Assembly: GCA_017460845.1 (NCBI GenBank)
Contig: JAFUAE010000001.1
Coordinates: 1 to 64,000 of the forward strand
Reading direction: 5' to 3'
Source: Lachnospiraceae bacterium
GTDB taxonomy: Bacteria; Bacillota; Clostridia; Lachnospirales; Lachnospiraceae
Length of the DNA: 64,000 nucleotides
The notes beneath the pieces are model-generated. The model saw only the letters and a program-made list of their open reading frames with translations, searched no databases and had not been told where the DNA came from. The first letter of the stretch is position 1; the number at the start of each line of letters is the position of its first letter. Made by a program: the position numbers and the translations under genes. Shown here one piece after another: positions 6,726 through 14,335 of the stretch.

Positions 6726-8122
6726 CAGCAGTACCTCCTTAAGGGACATTCGCCTGTCATATCAGCGGAATAGTTCCGGTGCGTCTGACATGCCGTGCTG
6801 TTCCAGACAGAATCCCAGTCATCGGAAAGCATATTTCCCAGGGGGCTGTCCGAAAGCCAGCTCTGGCAGGGAACGATATTTCCTCCCGGCGTCACCGCCA
6901 TATTGGAAAGGCAGGCGCCGCAGGAAGGAGAAGGAATATTGAGCTCATCAAATACCTCCTGCGGGATCCAGCCCGGAGAGGTAAATGCGATCTCCATGCC
7001 GTTATTGTGACAGTAGGAAACAGCCTCCCTGAGGATCTCCTCAAGCTCCGCGCTGTTAAGCTGCAGGCGCTCGGAGGCTTCCTCGGCCGCGTTTCCGGTC
7101 GTGATCAGGCCCGAGCAGGTGACATAGATCACACCCTTTTCATGCAGAAACTCCAGGGTCCTTACATAATCCCGGTTCAGTGTGCAGAGCGGCGTATTGA
7201 TGCTTACGGAAAGGCCTTCCTTCAGCGCATTTTCAATGCCGTGCATCGTATTCTCATACTGCCCGGCTCCGACGAGCCGGTTATGAACAGCAGGGTCAGA
7301 GGAGTAAAAGGTGATCTGTACAGAGTCAAGCTCCGCCTGATGGAGCTTCTGGCAGTATTCGGGCGTGAGCCTGATCCCGTTGGTATTGAGGCGGGAAATA
7401 AACCAGCGCGCATAAGAGATCAGCTCAAACAGATCCTCTCTCATCGTGGGTTCTCCTCCTGTAAATGTCACCTGCGGAATGCCCGCTTCCCGGCATTTAT
7501 CGAGGATCCGCTTCCAGTCCTCTGTCTTAAGCTCCTCTTCTTCCGAATGCTCCTGGCCCGCTGCATAGCAGTGAATGCACTTCTGATTGCAGTGCCATTC
7601 CCCGTTTTTTGTCATGGCGCTGACCAGAAGGTCCATGCGGTGCGGGGCTTTCATGTACTCGGCGTACTCTCCGATACTCATGTAATGGACGTCTGTCGTG
7701 ACCGGTTTGCGGTATGCGATCTCTTCGATCGTCCGGTAGATCGTCCGGATATCGTCTTCGATGCGGCTCCTGGAGAGGAGGGGAATGATCTTCTTGACGT
7801 TTTCGGCCGTTTTTTCAAGGATCGTCCCGATTTCTTTTTCATTCAGCTCGCGGCCGTCGAAACGGTTCGTCTCCCGGATCAGCTCCGCGAGGATCACCGC
7901 CCACACAAAATTTACCGGTATGATATCCGTGCCGTTAATGATCGCGATACTCGGATTCAGCGCATGCTCCTCCTTTTTTGGAGGGATCAGGTGAATGCGG
8001 ATCACGCCGGGTCCGTCCGGATTCAGCGTCGTATGCAGGACCTCGCAGAACGTCCGGTCCATATACTCCTCGATCCGCTTTACGGTTCTGGTATTTTGAA
8101 ACAGTCTTGGTATGGGAATCAT
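6725..8122 (-). CDS. Radical SAM/SPASM domain protein, putative maturase
   Basis: The 465-residue enzyme carries the radical SAM cluster motif CNQKCIHC at 178-185, a GGEP motif (VTFTGGEPTMRE), and a C-terminal SPASM-like region with Cys 401, 404, 419, 445, 459 and 465 for auxiliary iron-sulfur clusters. About 170 residues precede the core and are not recognised; they could bind a substrate. SPASM enzymes commonly modify ribosomal peptides or enzyme active sites. The gene overlaps its upstream neighbour by 4 bases and its downstream neighbour, the cysteine-tail protein, by 1 base, so the latter is the natural substrate candidate. The exact reaction, such as thioether formation, cannot be told. 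Confidence 0.88.
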   Translation of the reverse strand: MIPIPRLFQNTRTVKRIEEYMDRTFCEVLHTTLNPDGPGVIRIHLIPPKKEEHALNPSIAIINGTDIIPVNFVWAVILAELIRETNRFDGRELNEKEIGTILEKTAENVKKIIPLLSRSRIEDDIRTIYRTIEEIAYRKPVTTDVHYMSIGEYAEYMKAPHRMDLLVSAMTKNGEWHCNQKCIHCYAAGQEHSEEEELKTEDWKRILDKCREAGIPQVTFTGGEPTMREDLFELISYARWFISRLNTNGIRLTPEYCQKLHQAELDSVQITFYSSDPAVHNRLVGAGQYENTMHGIENALKEGLSVSINTPLCTLNRDYVRTLEFLHEKGVIYVTCSGLITTGNAAEEASERLQLNSAELEEILREAVSYCHNNGMEIAFTSPGWIPQEVFDELNIPSPSCGACLSNMAVTPGGNIVPCQSWLSDSPLGNMLSDDWDSVWNSTACQTHRNYSADMTGECPLRRYC

Positions 8123-8664
8123 CTCTTTTTTATCCTTCCGGCTTCAAGAATTCTGACTATATATTTCTTATACTTTGCTTCGTACAGGCCCCTGTTAGTT
8201 TTGACCATCAAATCAATCATAAATATCAGAATGACAAAAAGCAAGATGATTAGCATTGCTGAACTGAATCCGGCAATCTCTTCCATGCTTCCCAACACAT
8301 ATTTTGTAGTAAAGCACAGTATTCCTCCAAGTATGATCCCCAGCGCGATCTTCAGAATGTTCCGCAGCAGAGCCTCCTGTTTCCCGACCCACGGCTCTAT
8401 CACGGGATACCAGCCCAAAAGCAGGTACATCATCAGCTGATCTCCATAGTGGCCGATAAAAAACATCAGCAATGCTGTTGCGGCCCATATGATCAGAGCC
8501 CGTTTCCATCCGAACAGATCCATCGCCGGGATCATCGTCAGGCACAGGATGATCACTGAATAAGCCCGGATCAGCGGAATCATCACCAGAAAAGCTGTCA
8601 GGGCAATATTCAGCGCCACAGTACACGCACCAAAAGCGATAAATGTTGATTCCTTATACCTCAT
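8119..8664 (-). CDS. Polytopic membrane protein of the radical SAM operon, unknown function
   Basis: This 181-residue protein has about five or six hydrophobic segments, including ALNIALTAFLVMIPLI, SVIILCLTMIPAMDLF, ALIIWAATALLMFFIG and AMLIILLFVILIFMIDL, and ends in a basic cytoplasmic tail. The compact size and N-terminal hydrophobic pattern vaguely recall ECF-type substrate-binding subunits, but no defining motif is visible. It overlaps the DUF4869 gene by 4 bases upstream and the radical SAM gene by 4 bases downstream, so it is made with both. A role in membrane placement or export of the modified protein is only a guess. Confidence 0.65.
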   Translation of the reverse strand: MRYKESTFIAFGACTVALNIALTAFLVMIPLIRAYSVIILCLTMIPAMDLFGWKRALIIWAATALLMFFIGHYGDQLMMYLLLGWYPVIEPWVGKQEALLRNILKIALGIILGGILCFTTKYVLGSMEEIAGFSSAMLIILLFVILIFMIDLMVKTNRGLYEAKYKKYIVRILEAGRIKKR

Positions 8665-9101
8665 CTGACAATCATCGCTGCTATAGGAAGCAGTTCTTTC
8701 ATACTGTGTACGATTTGTCCATTATTAAGCACCTTTATGGTGAATTCCCCTTCTCCAAAATCCATCAGGTGCCGGAGATTGACTGTCACATCCATCATTT
8801 CTCCTATTTTTAACAGCCATTTTGCGCAATTATCACCACAGGCAGAAGCATTGAAAATACGTTCCGGTACTTTGTAAATAGAAATTAGTGTTTTCACACT
8901 GCCGGATAAATCCCGGGGAGATATTCCTCCCAACACCGGGCTCTCGATCACATGAGGTCCAATCACTTTTGATCTGTCTACATCCAGTATCATCTTTCTG
9001 GATAAATCATCCGTGATCCATTCATCTTCATATGTATTTTTAAAAAAAACAACCGGGTTATAAATTGCTTCCGGCATATCTCCATAATAGACTGACAGCA
9101 T
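8661..9101 (-). CDS. DUF4869-family protein
   Basis: The 146-residue protein begins MLSVYYGDMPEAIYNP and contains NASACGDNCAKWLL and LRHLMDFGEG, which I recognise as DUF4869, a clostridial family of unknown function. The start at 9101 is chosen because AAGGTAAGGG lies just before it; a longer reading of 18 more residues lacks such a site. It is the first gene of the overlapping operon with the membrane protein, radical SAM enzyme and cysteine-tail protein. No catalytic motif is evident. Confidence 0.7.
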   Translation of the reverse strand: MLSVYYGDMPEAIYNPVVFFKNTYEDEWITDDLSRKMILDVDRSKVIGPHVIESPVLGGISPRDLSGSVKTLISIYKVPERIFNASACGDNCAKWLLKIGEMMDVTVNLRHLMDFGEGEFTIKVLNNGQIVHSMKELLPIAAMIVR

Positions 9102-9213
9102 GTCTGTACCCTTACCTTTCTGACAGTTTTTTTGTCTCTTGAATTTCTGAACCAAGCTGGTTCAGTTTTTGTCCCGCCGCATTCTGCCCGTCGAATCCTT
9201 ACAATAAATGAAA

Positions 9214-9396
9214 TCAATCCTCCCCAAGGATATATCCCATCATAAAGCCGTCTTCATACGATTCATTCTGAAAGTCTTTCTGTCTCTGCCTGAATTCCTT
9301 CAGCTGCTTTGGCGTCATGCCGGCCTCAAGACGCGCCAGTTCCTCCTGTGTGAGCCGAACCGTGACCATATTCTTCTTTTTGCCAAATCCGAACAT
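9214..9396 (-). CDS. Small charged protein, unknown
   Basis: A 60-residue protein, MFGFGKKKNMVTVRLTQEEL and on to YEDGFMMGYILGED. It is rich in Lys, Glu and Gln and predicted helical in the middle. GAGGAGG precedes the ATG at a good distance, which supports expression. The next co-directional gene begins 112 bases downstream, so it may be a separate unit. I do not recognise the family. Confidence 0.6.
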   Translation of the reverse strand: MFGFGKKKNMVTVRLTQEELARLEAGMTPKQLKEFRQRQKDFQNESYEDGFMMGYILGED

Positions 9397-9469
9397 TGTT
9401 CTGCCTCCTCAATCATTTCTCCATTCGCTGCAATTGCTCAACCCTTTATTTCAATGTATTCATCCTTCT

Positions 9470-10375
9470 TTACTGCAAATATTTCTCCAGGATTGCTTTC
9501 ACGGACCGCAGATAAGTCCCGCCGAAAAGATTCAGATGATTCAGCAAATGATACAGATGGTAGAGCTCCCTGCGCGCGGGATAACCTGCATCGATTCCTG
9601 CAGTTTCCCTGTATGCGTCATAAAACCGCCCGTCGAAACCTCCGAATAATTCCGTCATAGCCAGATCCGCCTCCGCATGGCCGACATAAGCAGCCGGATC
9701 GATCAGCCACGGCGTTCCGCTGCGATCGATCATATAATTACCGGCCCACAGATCCCCATGCAGCAGGGACGGTTTCCCGGGTTCCTCCAAATAGCGGTCC
9801 AGACGCCCGAGAAAGGCATCGAACGCCATCCGCTCCTCCCTTTCAAACCAGGAAGCTGCCCGCTCAAACTGCGGACGCAGCCGGCATTCGGCATAGAATT
9901 CGATCCATGAAGCCTTTGGTGTATTGATCTGAATGCCGGCACCGATGTAATTATCATGGAGAAAGCCGAACTGTCCCCCTCCGGCAAACCTGTGCGCATC
10001 AGCCAGATGCATCCGGGCAAGCCCCCTGCCCAGAGCTTCGGAAGACGCGGCCGTCCTGCAGCCCTCTTCAATCGGCTCCATCAGCAGGAAGGAGCTCCTC
10101 CCGTCACCGACGAGGGCATAAACCTCCGGCACCCGGAGCTCGTCTCCGCACAGCTCTTTAAGAGCCCTCAGGCCTTCTTCTTCAGCAATGAAGAATCCAA
10201 TATTCCGGCTGCTGTTTTCCTTCATGAACACCTTGCTTCCATTGGAAAGCTCCAGCATCCAGGCACGGTTAATATCTCCTCCGGACACGCCGGTGCGCCT
10301 TGTCACTTCAGTTCCTGCGCCAAATCTTTCTGCAAGGGCTTCATTCAAGCTGCTAAATATTTCTGCACTCATCAT
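9470..10375 (-). CDS. Fructosamine kinase family protein
   Basis: The roughly 301-residue protein has the aminoglycoside-phosphotransferase-like fold of fructosamine kinases. Visible motifs: the nucleotide lysine in SKVFMKEN, the Brenner motif LLHGDLWAGNYM, and the metal-binding LIDPAAYVGHAEADLAM. Family members phosphorylate fructose- or ribulose-modified amines, which destabilises glycation products. The ATG at 10375 or 10372 is preferred; an upstream GTG would overlap the previous gene by 22 bases. It sits 17 bases after the DUF4186 stop and is probably co-transcribed with it. Confidence 0.88.
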   Translation of the reverse strand: MMSAEIFSSLNEALAERFGAGTEVTRRTGVSGGDINRAWMLELSNGSKVFMKENSSRNIGFFIAEEEGLRALKELCGDELRVPEVYALVGDGRSSFLLMEPIEEGCRTAASSEALGRGLARMHLADAHRFAGGGQFGFLHDNYIGAGIQINTPKASWIEFYAECRLRPQFERAASWFEREERMAFDAFLGRLDRYLEEPGKPSLLHGDLWAGNYMIDRSGTPWLIDPAAYVGHAEADLAMTELFGGFDGRFYDAYRETAGIDAGYPARRELYHLYHLLNHLNLFGGTYLRSVKAILEKYLQ

Positions 10376-10392
10376 TTTGACCCATCCGATGA

Positions 10393-10743
10393 TCACTGAT
10401 TCTTTCTTATCCACGCCATCATGAGATTGACGATCCGTTCCTGTTCAGATTCCGTAAGCTCTCTGTACAGCGGCACATGATACCACTTGTTCAGGCATCC
10501 CCTGCAGCAGCATGCAGTGGCATGCATCGCCTTAAATGCCGGATGCCCGTGCATCGGTGTCTGTTTCCCATCGTTTTCCGGCTCTGCAGGAGCAAGTCTT
10601 TGCTGTACAAAATCTCTGGCATGCGCCCGGACGACGTCCATGCCTTTCTGCTCAATATACTGTTTTTCCTTCTGCGTTAAGTGAAAACTGCTCCGGAATT
10701 TTGATCGGCTGAGTTTTTCCAACGCCTGTTCTATCGTCTGCAT
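10393..10743 (-). CDS. DUF4186-family protein
   Basis: The 116-residue protein contains RSKFRSSFHL, then NDGKQTPMHGHPAFKAMHATACCCRGCLNKWY, the hallmark of DUF4186. The conserved His and Cys cluster (HPAF...HATACCCRGC) suggests a metal site, but no reaction is established. It lies between a 100-residue unknown protein upstream and the fructosamine kinase downstream, all leftward and closely spaced, so it is probably part of a three-gene operon. Confidence 0.85.
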   Translation of the reverse strand: MQTIEQALEKLSRSKFRSSFHLTQKEKQYIEQKGMDVVRAHARDFVQQRLAPAEPENDGKQTPMHGHPAFKAMHATACCCRGCLNKWYHVPLYRELTESEQERIVNLMMAWIRKNQ

Positions 10744-10751
10744 ATCTCCGC

Positions 10752-11054
10752 TTACCTGTAACGCCTGCTTCTGCCGCGGCGGATCATTTCCTCATACTGC
10801 TCCATCTCATAATCATGGTGGGTCTTCTGCTTCATACGGGCTTCCCGCTGCAGCTTCCTGACCAGTTCCAGATTGCCGGTATGCTCCTCAGCTTCTTCCG
10901 CCGTCTTATAGATACGGTTCCGGCGGATGCGGAATCCGACAGCCCCTGCATTCTGCCCGTCCGGATCCTTATAGCAGACAATGCAGTATCCCGGCTCCTC
11001 CCGCAGTACGCAGATCTCCTTTATAAATGTATTGGACACGACCATGTACGGCAT
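10752..11054 (-). CDS. Small uncharacterised protein with basic tail
   Basis: A 100-residue protein starting MPYMVVSNTFIKEICVLREE. The first half looks like a small alpha/beta domain (GYCIVCYKDPDGQNAGAVGF); the second is charged and helical and ends RRGRSRRYR. The stop is 8 bases before the DUF4186 start, so it probably leads that operon. A GGAGGAGCTGAAT sequence before the ATG supports the start. No family recognised. Confidence 0.6.
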   Translation of the reverse strand: MPYMVVSNTFIKEICVLREEPGYCIVCYKDPDGQNAGAVGFRIRRNRIYKTAEEAEEHTGNLELVRKLQREARMKQKTHHDYEMEQYEEMIRRGRSRRYR

Positions 11055-11206
11055 CTATTCAGCTCCTCCAGTCATTATATCTCAGGTTTCTTATTTTTTC
11101 TGACTTCTTTCTGACTTCAGTATAATGAAAGTGCTGTACGATAAAACGCACAGTCATCTGTGCCGTCCCCTGCTTTTCCGGCGTTCCGGTGTTTCCGCAT
11201 TTTAAA

Positions 11207-11239
11207 AGGCCTGCAGGGATAAGTTCCCTGAACAGGCCT
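11207..11239 (-). terminator. Hairpin terminator after the DUF3089 gene
   Basis: AGGCCTG (11207-11213) pairs with CAGGCCT (11233-11239), with an inner AGGGA/TCCCT stem. On the minus strand TTTTAAAATG follows. It lies 21 bases past the stop of the hydrolase gene at 11260. The T-run is short, so efficiency is uncertain. Confidence 0.6.
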
Positions 11240-11259
11240 CAATAATAGTTTTCTTTAGC

Positions 11260-12198
11260 TTACTTTGCACTGCTTTGATAAGCGGCAATTCTCTTTGCTA
11301 CGTTCTCTTTGATATTATTGTAATAGAATGTGTAGTCGCCGTTGTGAAAGCTTTGAGGGCCGAATATTTCGGTCACTCCAACCATGGGCTCATGTCTGGC
11401 ATTCGTCAAAACCACACCGCGTTCGGGAATCACCTGAGCATCCGCGCCGATGTCACTGATTTCGGTCCTGTCGGTGCTTTCATCCAGAACAAACGAGCCG
11501 AGATTCTCACCCGCCGGGGCGTAGGTATCATCAAGCCTCCAGTTCAAGGGATTGATGCTGACGGCATTCGGCATTACTACGACATTCGTAGCCTTTTCCT
11601 CCACATTCTTCGGACCTTCGATGTTCCAGCTGATGATGACGCCGGTGTCGGTTTCACCGGCTGCAAACTTCAGATGAGGATACGCTTTCAGCTCGTCCTT
11701 CGTGACAGAAAAGCCTAATATATAGGCAGCCACCATACGCTGATAGTAGTCGGGGTGATCTTTCAGATAATTCTCAAGTACAAGTGTGCCGATCGCGGAA
11801 CCCTGACTGTGAGAAGCAAGAATAAACGGGCGGCCCTGATTATAGTTTTCGAAGTAGTAATCGAGCGCAGCCGTTATATCCGCATAGGGAGAGGCGTCCT
11901 TCAGGGCATTGCGTACATCGCGGGTGTTTTTCCATGCGTTAAGCATGGCCCGCATACTTGCCTGCCGGTAATATGGCATGAACAGGTTGGTGGAATCCTC
12001 ATACACACTTGCCATAAAGCGGTAATCGACGTTCTTAACGCCGTCCAGCATTTCGGCATTATCGATCACGGCATAATCCGGCTCATCTTCGCCGGATGCC
12101 AGATACTCTGTCGGGTAGATAAAAAACGTATCAATGTCCTTGGTGATTTCCGGAATTTTGAACCAGTTATCCTTCCGGGAATAATCTATTGTATTCAC
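11260..12198 (-). CDS. DUF3089-family alpha/beta hydrolase
   Basis: The 312-residue protein resembles DUF3089 proteins, which are alpha/beta hydrolases. The nucleophile elbow is ILASHSQGSAIG, with Ser in the SxSQG motif, followed by an Asp and His late in the protein (NARHEPM). The early segment IDTFFIYPTEY is also family-typical. No signal peptide is seen, so it is probably cytoplasmic. A good GGAGGGATAAAAA sequence precedes the ATG. It stands 69 bases downstream of the exonuclease-like gene and ends at a hairpin. The substrate is unknown, probably an ester. Confidence 0.8.
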   Translation of the reverse strand: MNTIDYSRKDNWFKIPEITKDIDTFFIYPTEYLASGEDEPDYAVIDNAEMLDGVKNVDYRFMASVYEDSTNLFMPYYRQASMRAMLNAWKNTRDVRNALKDASPYADITAALDYYFENYNQGRPFILASHSQGSAIGTLVLENYLKDHPDYYQRMVAAYILGFSVTKDELKAYPHLKFAAGETDTGVIISWNIEGPKNVEEKATNVVVMPNAVSINPLNWRLDDTYAPAGENLGSFVLDESTDRTEISDIGADAQVIPERGVVLTNARHEPMVGVTEIFGPQSFHNGDYTFYYNNIKENVAKRIAAYQSSAK

Positions 12199-12267
12199 TT
12201 TTTATCCCTCCTGTATGATAAAAATGATGTTATTCGCTTATTTATCTCGTGCTGCTTTGCAATGCGC

Positions 12268-12924
12268 TTAATCAAACTTCAGATTCCCGAAGACGGAGCC
12301 CATCGTCAGGCCCATATCCTCTTCATACTCCAGATGCTCGCTGATCGGTTTGATTTCCATCGCTTCACCCTTCTCCGCTCGGATCATACCGATCAGTCTG
12401 GCAGTGTTAAAGGCATCGTCCGCGCCGTCATGGAGTTTCCCCTCCGCGGCGACCAGAGATTCCTCCATCGCCGATTTCAGCGAAATCTGATGATCCTGTC
12501 CCTTCAGCTGGGTATATGCTTTCTGCAGATCGACCCAATCCTCAAACAAGGCCTCGATTGCTTCATTACTGATCCTTTTCTGTTCCATTTCCACCGAAAG
12601 CTGAACATAATCGGAATCGCTCCAGGAAGCCGCGATCAGGCTGCGGTTATCCATCCAGTCCGCCATGTCCCGCAGTGCCTTTTCAAGCGGCGGCGCATCC
12701 TTCAGATCTTTCTCCGTGATTCCTGTAAGAGATGAGACTGCATCATCCGGCATCCCGTAAACCGGCCTTACAAATGACTTAAACCGGTCTGCGATCGTAT
12801 TGTCCTCATTCAGGATCACTGCCCCGATCTCAATGATTTCATTTGATCCGTAGTAGTGCCCCAGCCTGGCGGCCTGCCTGTCCACCCTGCAGAATTCCAG
12901 ATCTATAACCAGATATTGCTCCAT
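12268..12924 (-). CDS. DnaQ/RNase T-like 3'-5' exonuclease
   Basis: The 218-residue protein has the DEDDh exonuclease motifs: ExoI in VIDLEFC (Asp, Glu), ExoII in SWSDSDYVQL, and ExoIII in HDGADDAFNTARL. The layout matches small stand-alone exonucleases such as KapD or the Eri-1 group rather than the polymerase proofreading subunit. It would trim RNA or DNA 3' ends using two metal ions. The gene follows a non-coding stretch and is probably first in a unit with the DUF3089 hydrolase. AGGAGGCAGAGGTTTCG precedes the ATG. Confidence 0.85.
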   Translation of the reverse strand: MEQYLVIDLEFCRVDRQAARLGHYYGSNEIIEIGAVILNEDNTIADRFKSFVRPVYGMPDDAVSSLTGITEKDLKDAPPLEKALRDMADWMDNRSLIAASWSDSDYVQLSVEMEQKRISNEAIEALFEDWVDLQKAYTQLKGQDHQISLKSAMEESLVAAEGKLHDGADDAFNTARLIGMIRAEKGEAMEIKPISEHLEYEEDMGLTMGSVFGNLKFD

Positions 12925-13109
12925 CGAAACCTCTGCCTCCTGTACTTTCTGTCATTGTGTATAGTATACCACAAATTTACATCCGGGACCCTCACAGCTG
13001 CTGTACACTGCTATACACGGTTCTTCCGGATGTCTGTATCTGATGCCTGCAAAAAATATCCCGGACTTTCCGGTCCGAAGGCCGGCGCATGCCGGATACT
13101 CTTATAAAA

Positions 13110-13138
13110 TTGAAAACAGCCATTCTTTATGATATAAG
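13110..13138 (+). promoter_or_regulatory. Sigma-A-type promoter of the PAP2 gene
   Basis: TTGAAA (13110-13115) and TATAAG (13133-13138) are separated by 17 bases. The start codon lies about 60 bases downstream of the predicted start point. The rest of 12925-13205 holds no gene. Confidence 0.65.
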
Positions 13139-13205
13139 TAAAAAATACCAGACACCCTTAGGATCATCCCGCCTGCGCGCGAAAACAGTATAAGGAGGAG
13201 TGGAA

Positions 13206-14153
13206 TTGGATATCAGTTATCTTTTAATACTTCAGGAATTCAGAAATGGAATCGGATCCTGCCTGACAGGTTTCATGACAAAAATGAGCTACATCGGAGA
13301 GATGAACACCGTGCTGATTATCGCGGCTCTCATCTACTGGTGCGTAAGCAAGCAGTTCGGCAACTATCTTCTGATGGGCTGGAGCGGATCCAGAGTGGTC
13401 AATGGTTTACTGAAGGTAACGGCCTGTGTCTATCGTCCGTGGATCAGGGATGTGCGCGTCGTGCCTGACAGCGAAGCTCTGGCCACCGCCACCGGCTACT
13501 CTTTCCCAAGCGGTCACAGCACGAATGCAGGAGCGCTGTACGGCGGCGGTGCCATTCGCAAGGAACTCGCCAGGGCCCTGCGGATCGCGCTTGCTCTTAT
13601 CGCGGTACTCATTGCGTTCAGCCGGAATTTTCTGGGCGTCCATACGCCCCAGGATGTTGTGGTAGGTCTTGGAAGCGGTGTGCTTGTGATGTGGCTGACC
13701 GGCAGGCTGCTGGACTGGATCAGAACAAAACCCGAAAAGGACATCATGGTGATGTGCGCCGGAATCGTGATCTCCGTTGCCGTCATGGCCTTTGCTGCCG
13801 TCAAGCCCTATCCGGTCGATTACGACGCTTCCGGCAAGCTGCTTGTAGATGGTGCGAAAATGGCCAACGATACATACAAGGGTGTCGGCTGGTGCATCGG
13901 GTATCTGGCAGGCTGGGTCCTGGAAAGAAGATATATCAAGTTTTCAACGGATGTCTCCATAATGACAAGAGTCACCAGACTCACCATCGGACTTCTCAGC
14001 TATTATGCCGTCAGCCAGATCCTGGTTCCTGTCTTAAAAAGCGCGATCCCCGGTCCGGTCGGTACAGTAACCTACTGTTTTGTTCAGATGTTCTTCGTAT
14101 CATTCATCTTTCCATGGTGTTTGAAGAAATTTAACGATTTTTCTATCAGTTAA
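13206..14153 (+). CDS. PAP2-family membrane phosphatase
   Basis: This roughly 315-residue polytopic protein has all three PAP2 motifs: KVTACVYRPW, FPSGHST and SRNFLGVHTPQDV. Such enzymes remove phosphate from lipid phosphates such as undecaprenyl pyrophosphate or phosphatidic acid at the membrane surface. Many hydrophobic segments follow, more than in the minimal PAP2 protein. The TTG at 13206 is chosen because AAGGAGG lies 7 bases before it; a GTG at 13200 would be too close to that site. A promoter lies at 13110 and a repeat-derived terminator after the gene. Confidence 0.88.
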   Translation: MDISYLLILQEFRNGIGSCLTGFMTKMSYIGEMNTVLIIAALIYWCVSKQFGNYLLMGWSGSRVVNGLLKVTACVYRPWIRDVRVVPDSEALATATGYSFPSGHSTNAGALYGGGAIRKELARALRIALALIAVLIAFSRNFLGVHTPQDVVVGLGSGVLVMWLTGRLLDWIRTKPEKDIMVMCAGIVISVAVMAFAAVKPYPVDYDASGKLLVDGAKMANDTYKGVGWCIGYLAGWVLERRYIKFSTDVSIMTRVTRLTIGLLSYYAVSQILVPVLKSAIPGPVGTVTYCFVQMFFVSFIFPWCLKKFNDFSIS

Positions 14154-14167
14154 TTTAATCAATTTAA

Positions 14168-14291
14168 TCGGAAATTATCGGAAATTTCTGCACTGCAATC
14201 GGAAATTTCGCTGCTGCAATCGGAAATTACGTCAAATAAATCGGAAATTACGTCCTGTAATTTCCGATTATTTTTCGCATATTTCCGACCG
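14168..14291. repeat. Iterated TCGGAAATT array, mostly at 21-base spacing
   Basis: TCGGAAAT begins at 14168, 14178, 14199, 14220 and 14241 in direct orientation, with two inverted copies near 14261 and 14281. The last three steps are 21 bases each, about two helical turns. The final direct copy and first inverted copy form the terminator stem. It may be a local duplication of a terminator arm or an array of protein sites. Confidence 0.7.
14239..14275 (+). terminator. Rho-independent terminator of the PAP2 gene
   Basis: AATCGGAAATTAC (14239-14251) pairs perfectly with GTAATTTCCGATT (14257-14269) around a 5-base loop, then ATTTTT. It lies about 90 bases after the PAP2 stop and is built from the iterated repeat. 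Confidence 0.85.
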
Positions 14292-14335
14292 GCAGCCGCA
14301 ATCACGGCATTATCCGATCCATGATTCACCCGTCT

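Noticed and set aside
6779..8440. A 553-codon open frame on the plus strand opposite the radical SAM gene
   Set aside because: It is antisense to a well-identified enzyme and membrane gene, has no RBS and no recognisable protein; it is a shadow frame caused by codon bias.
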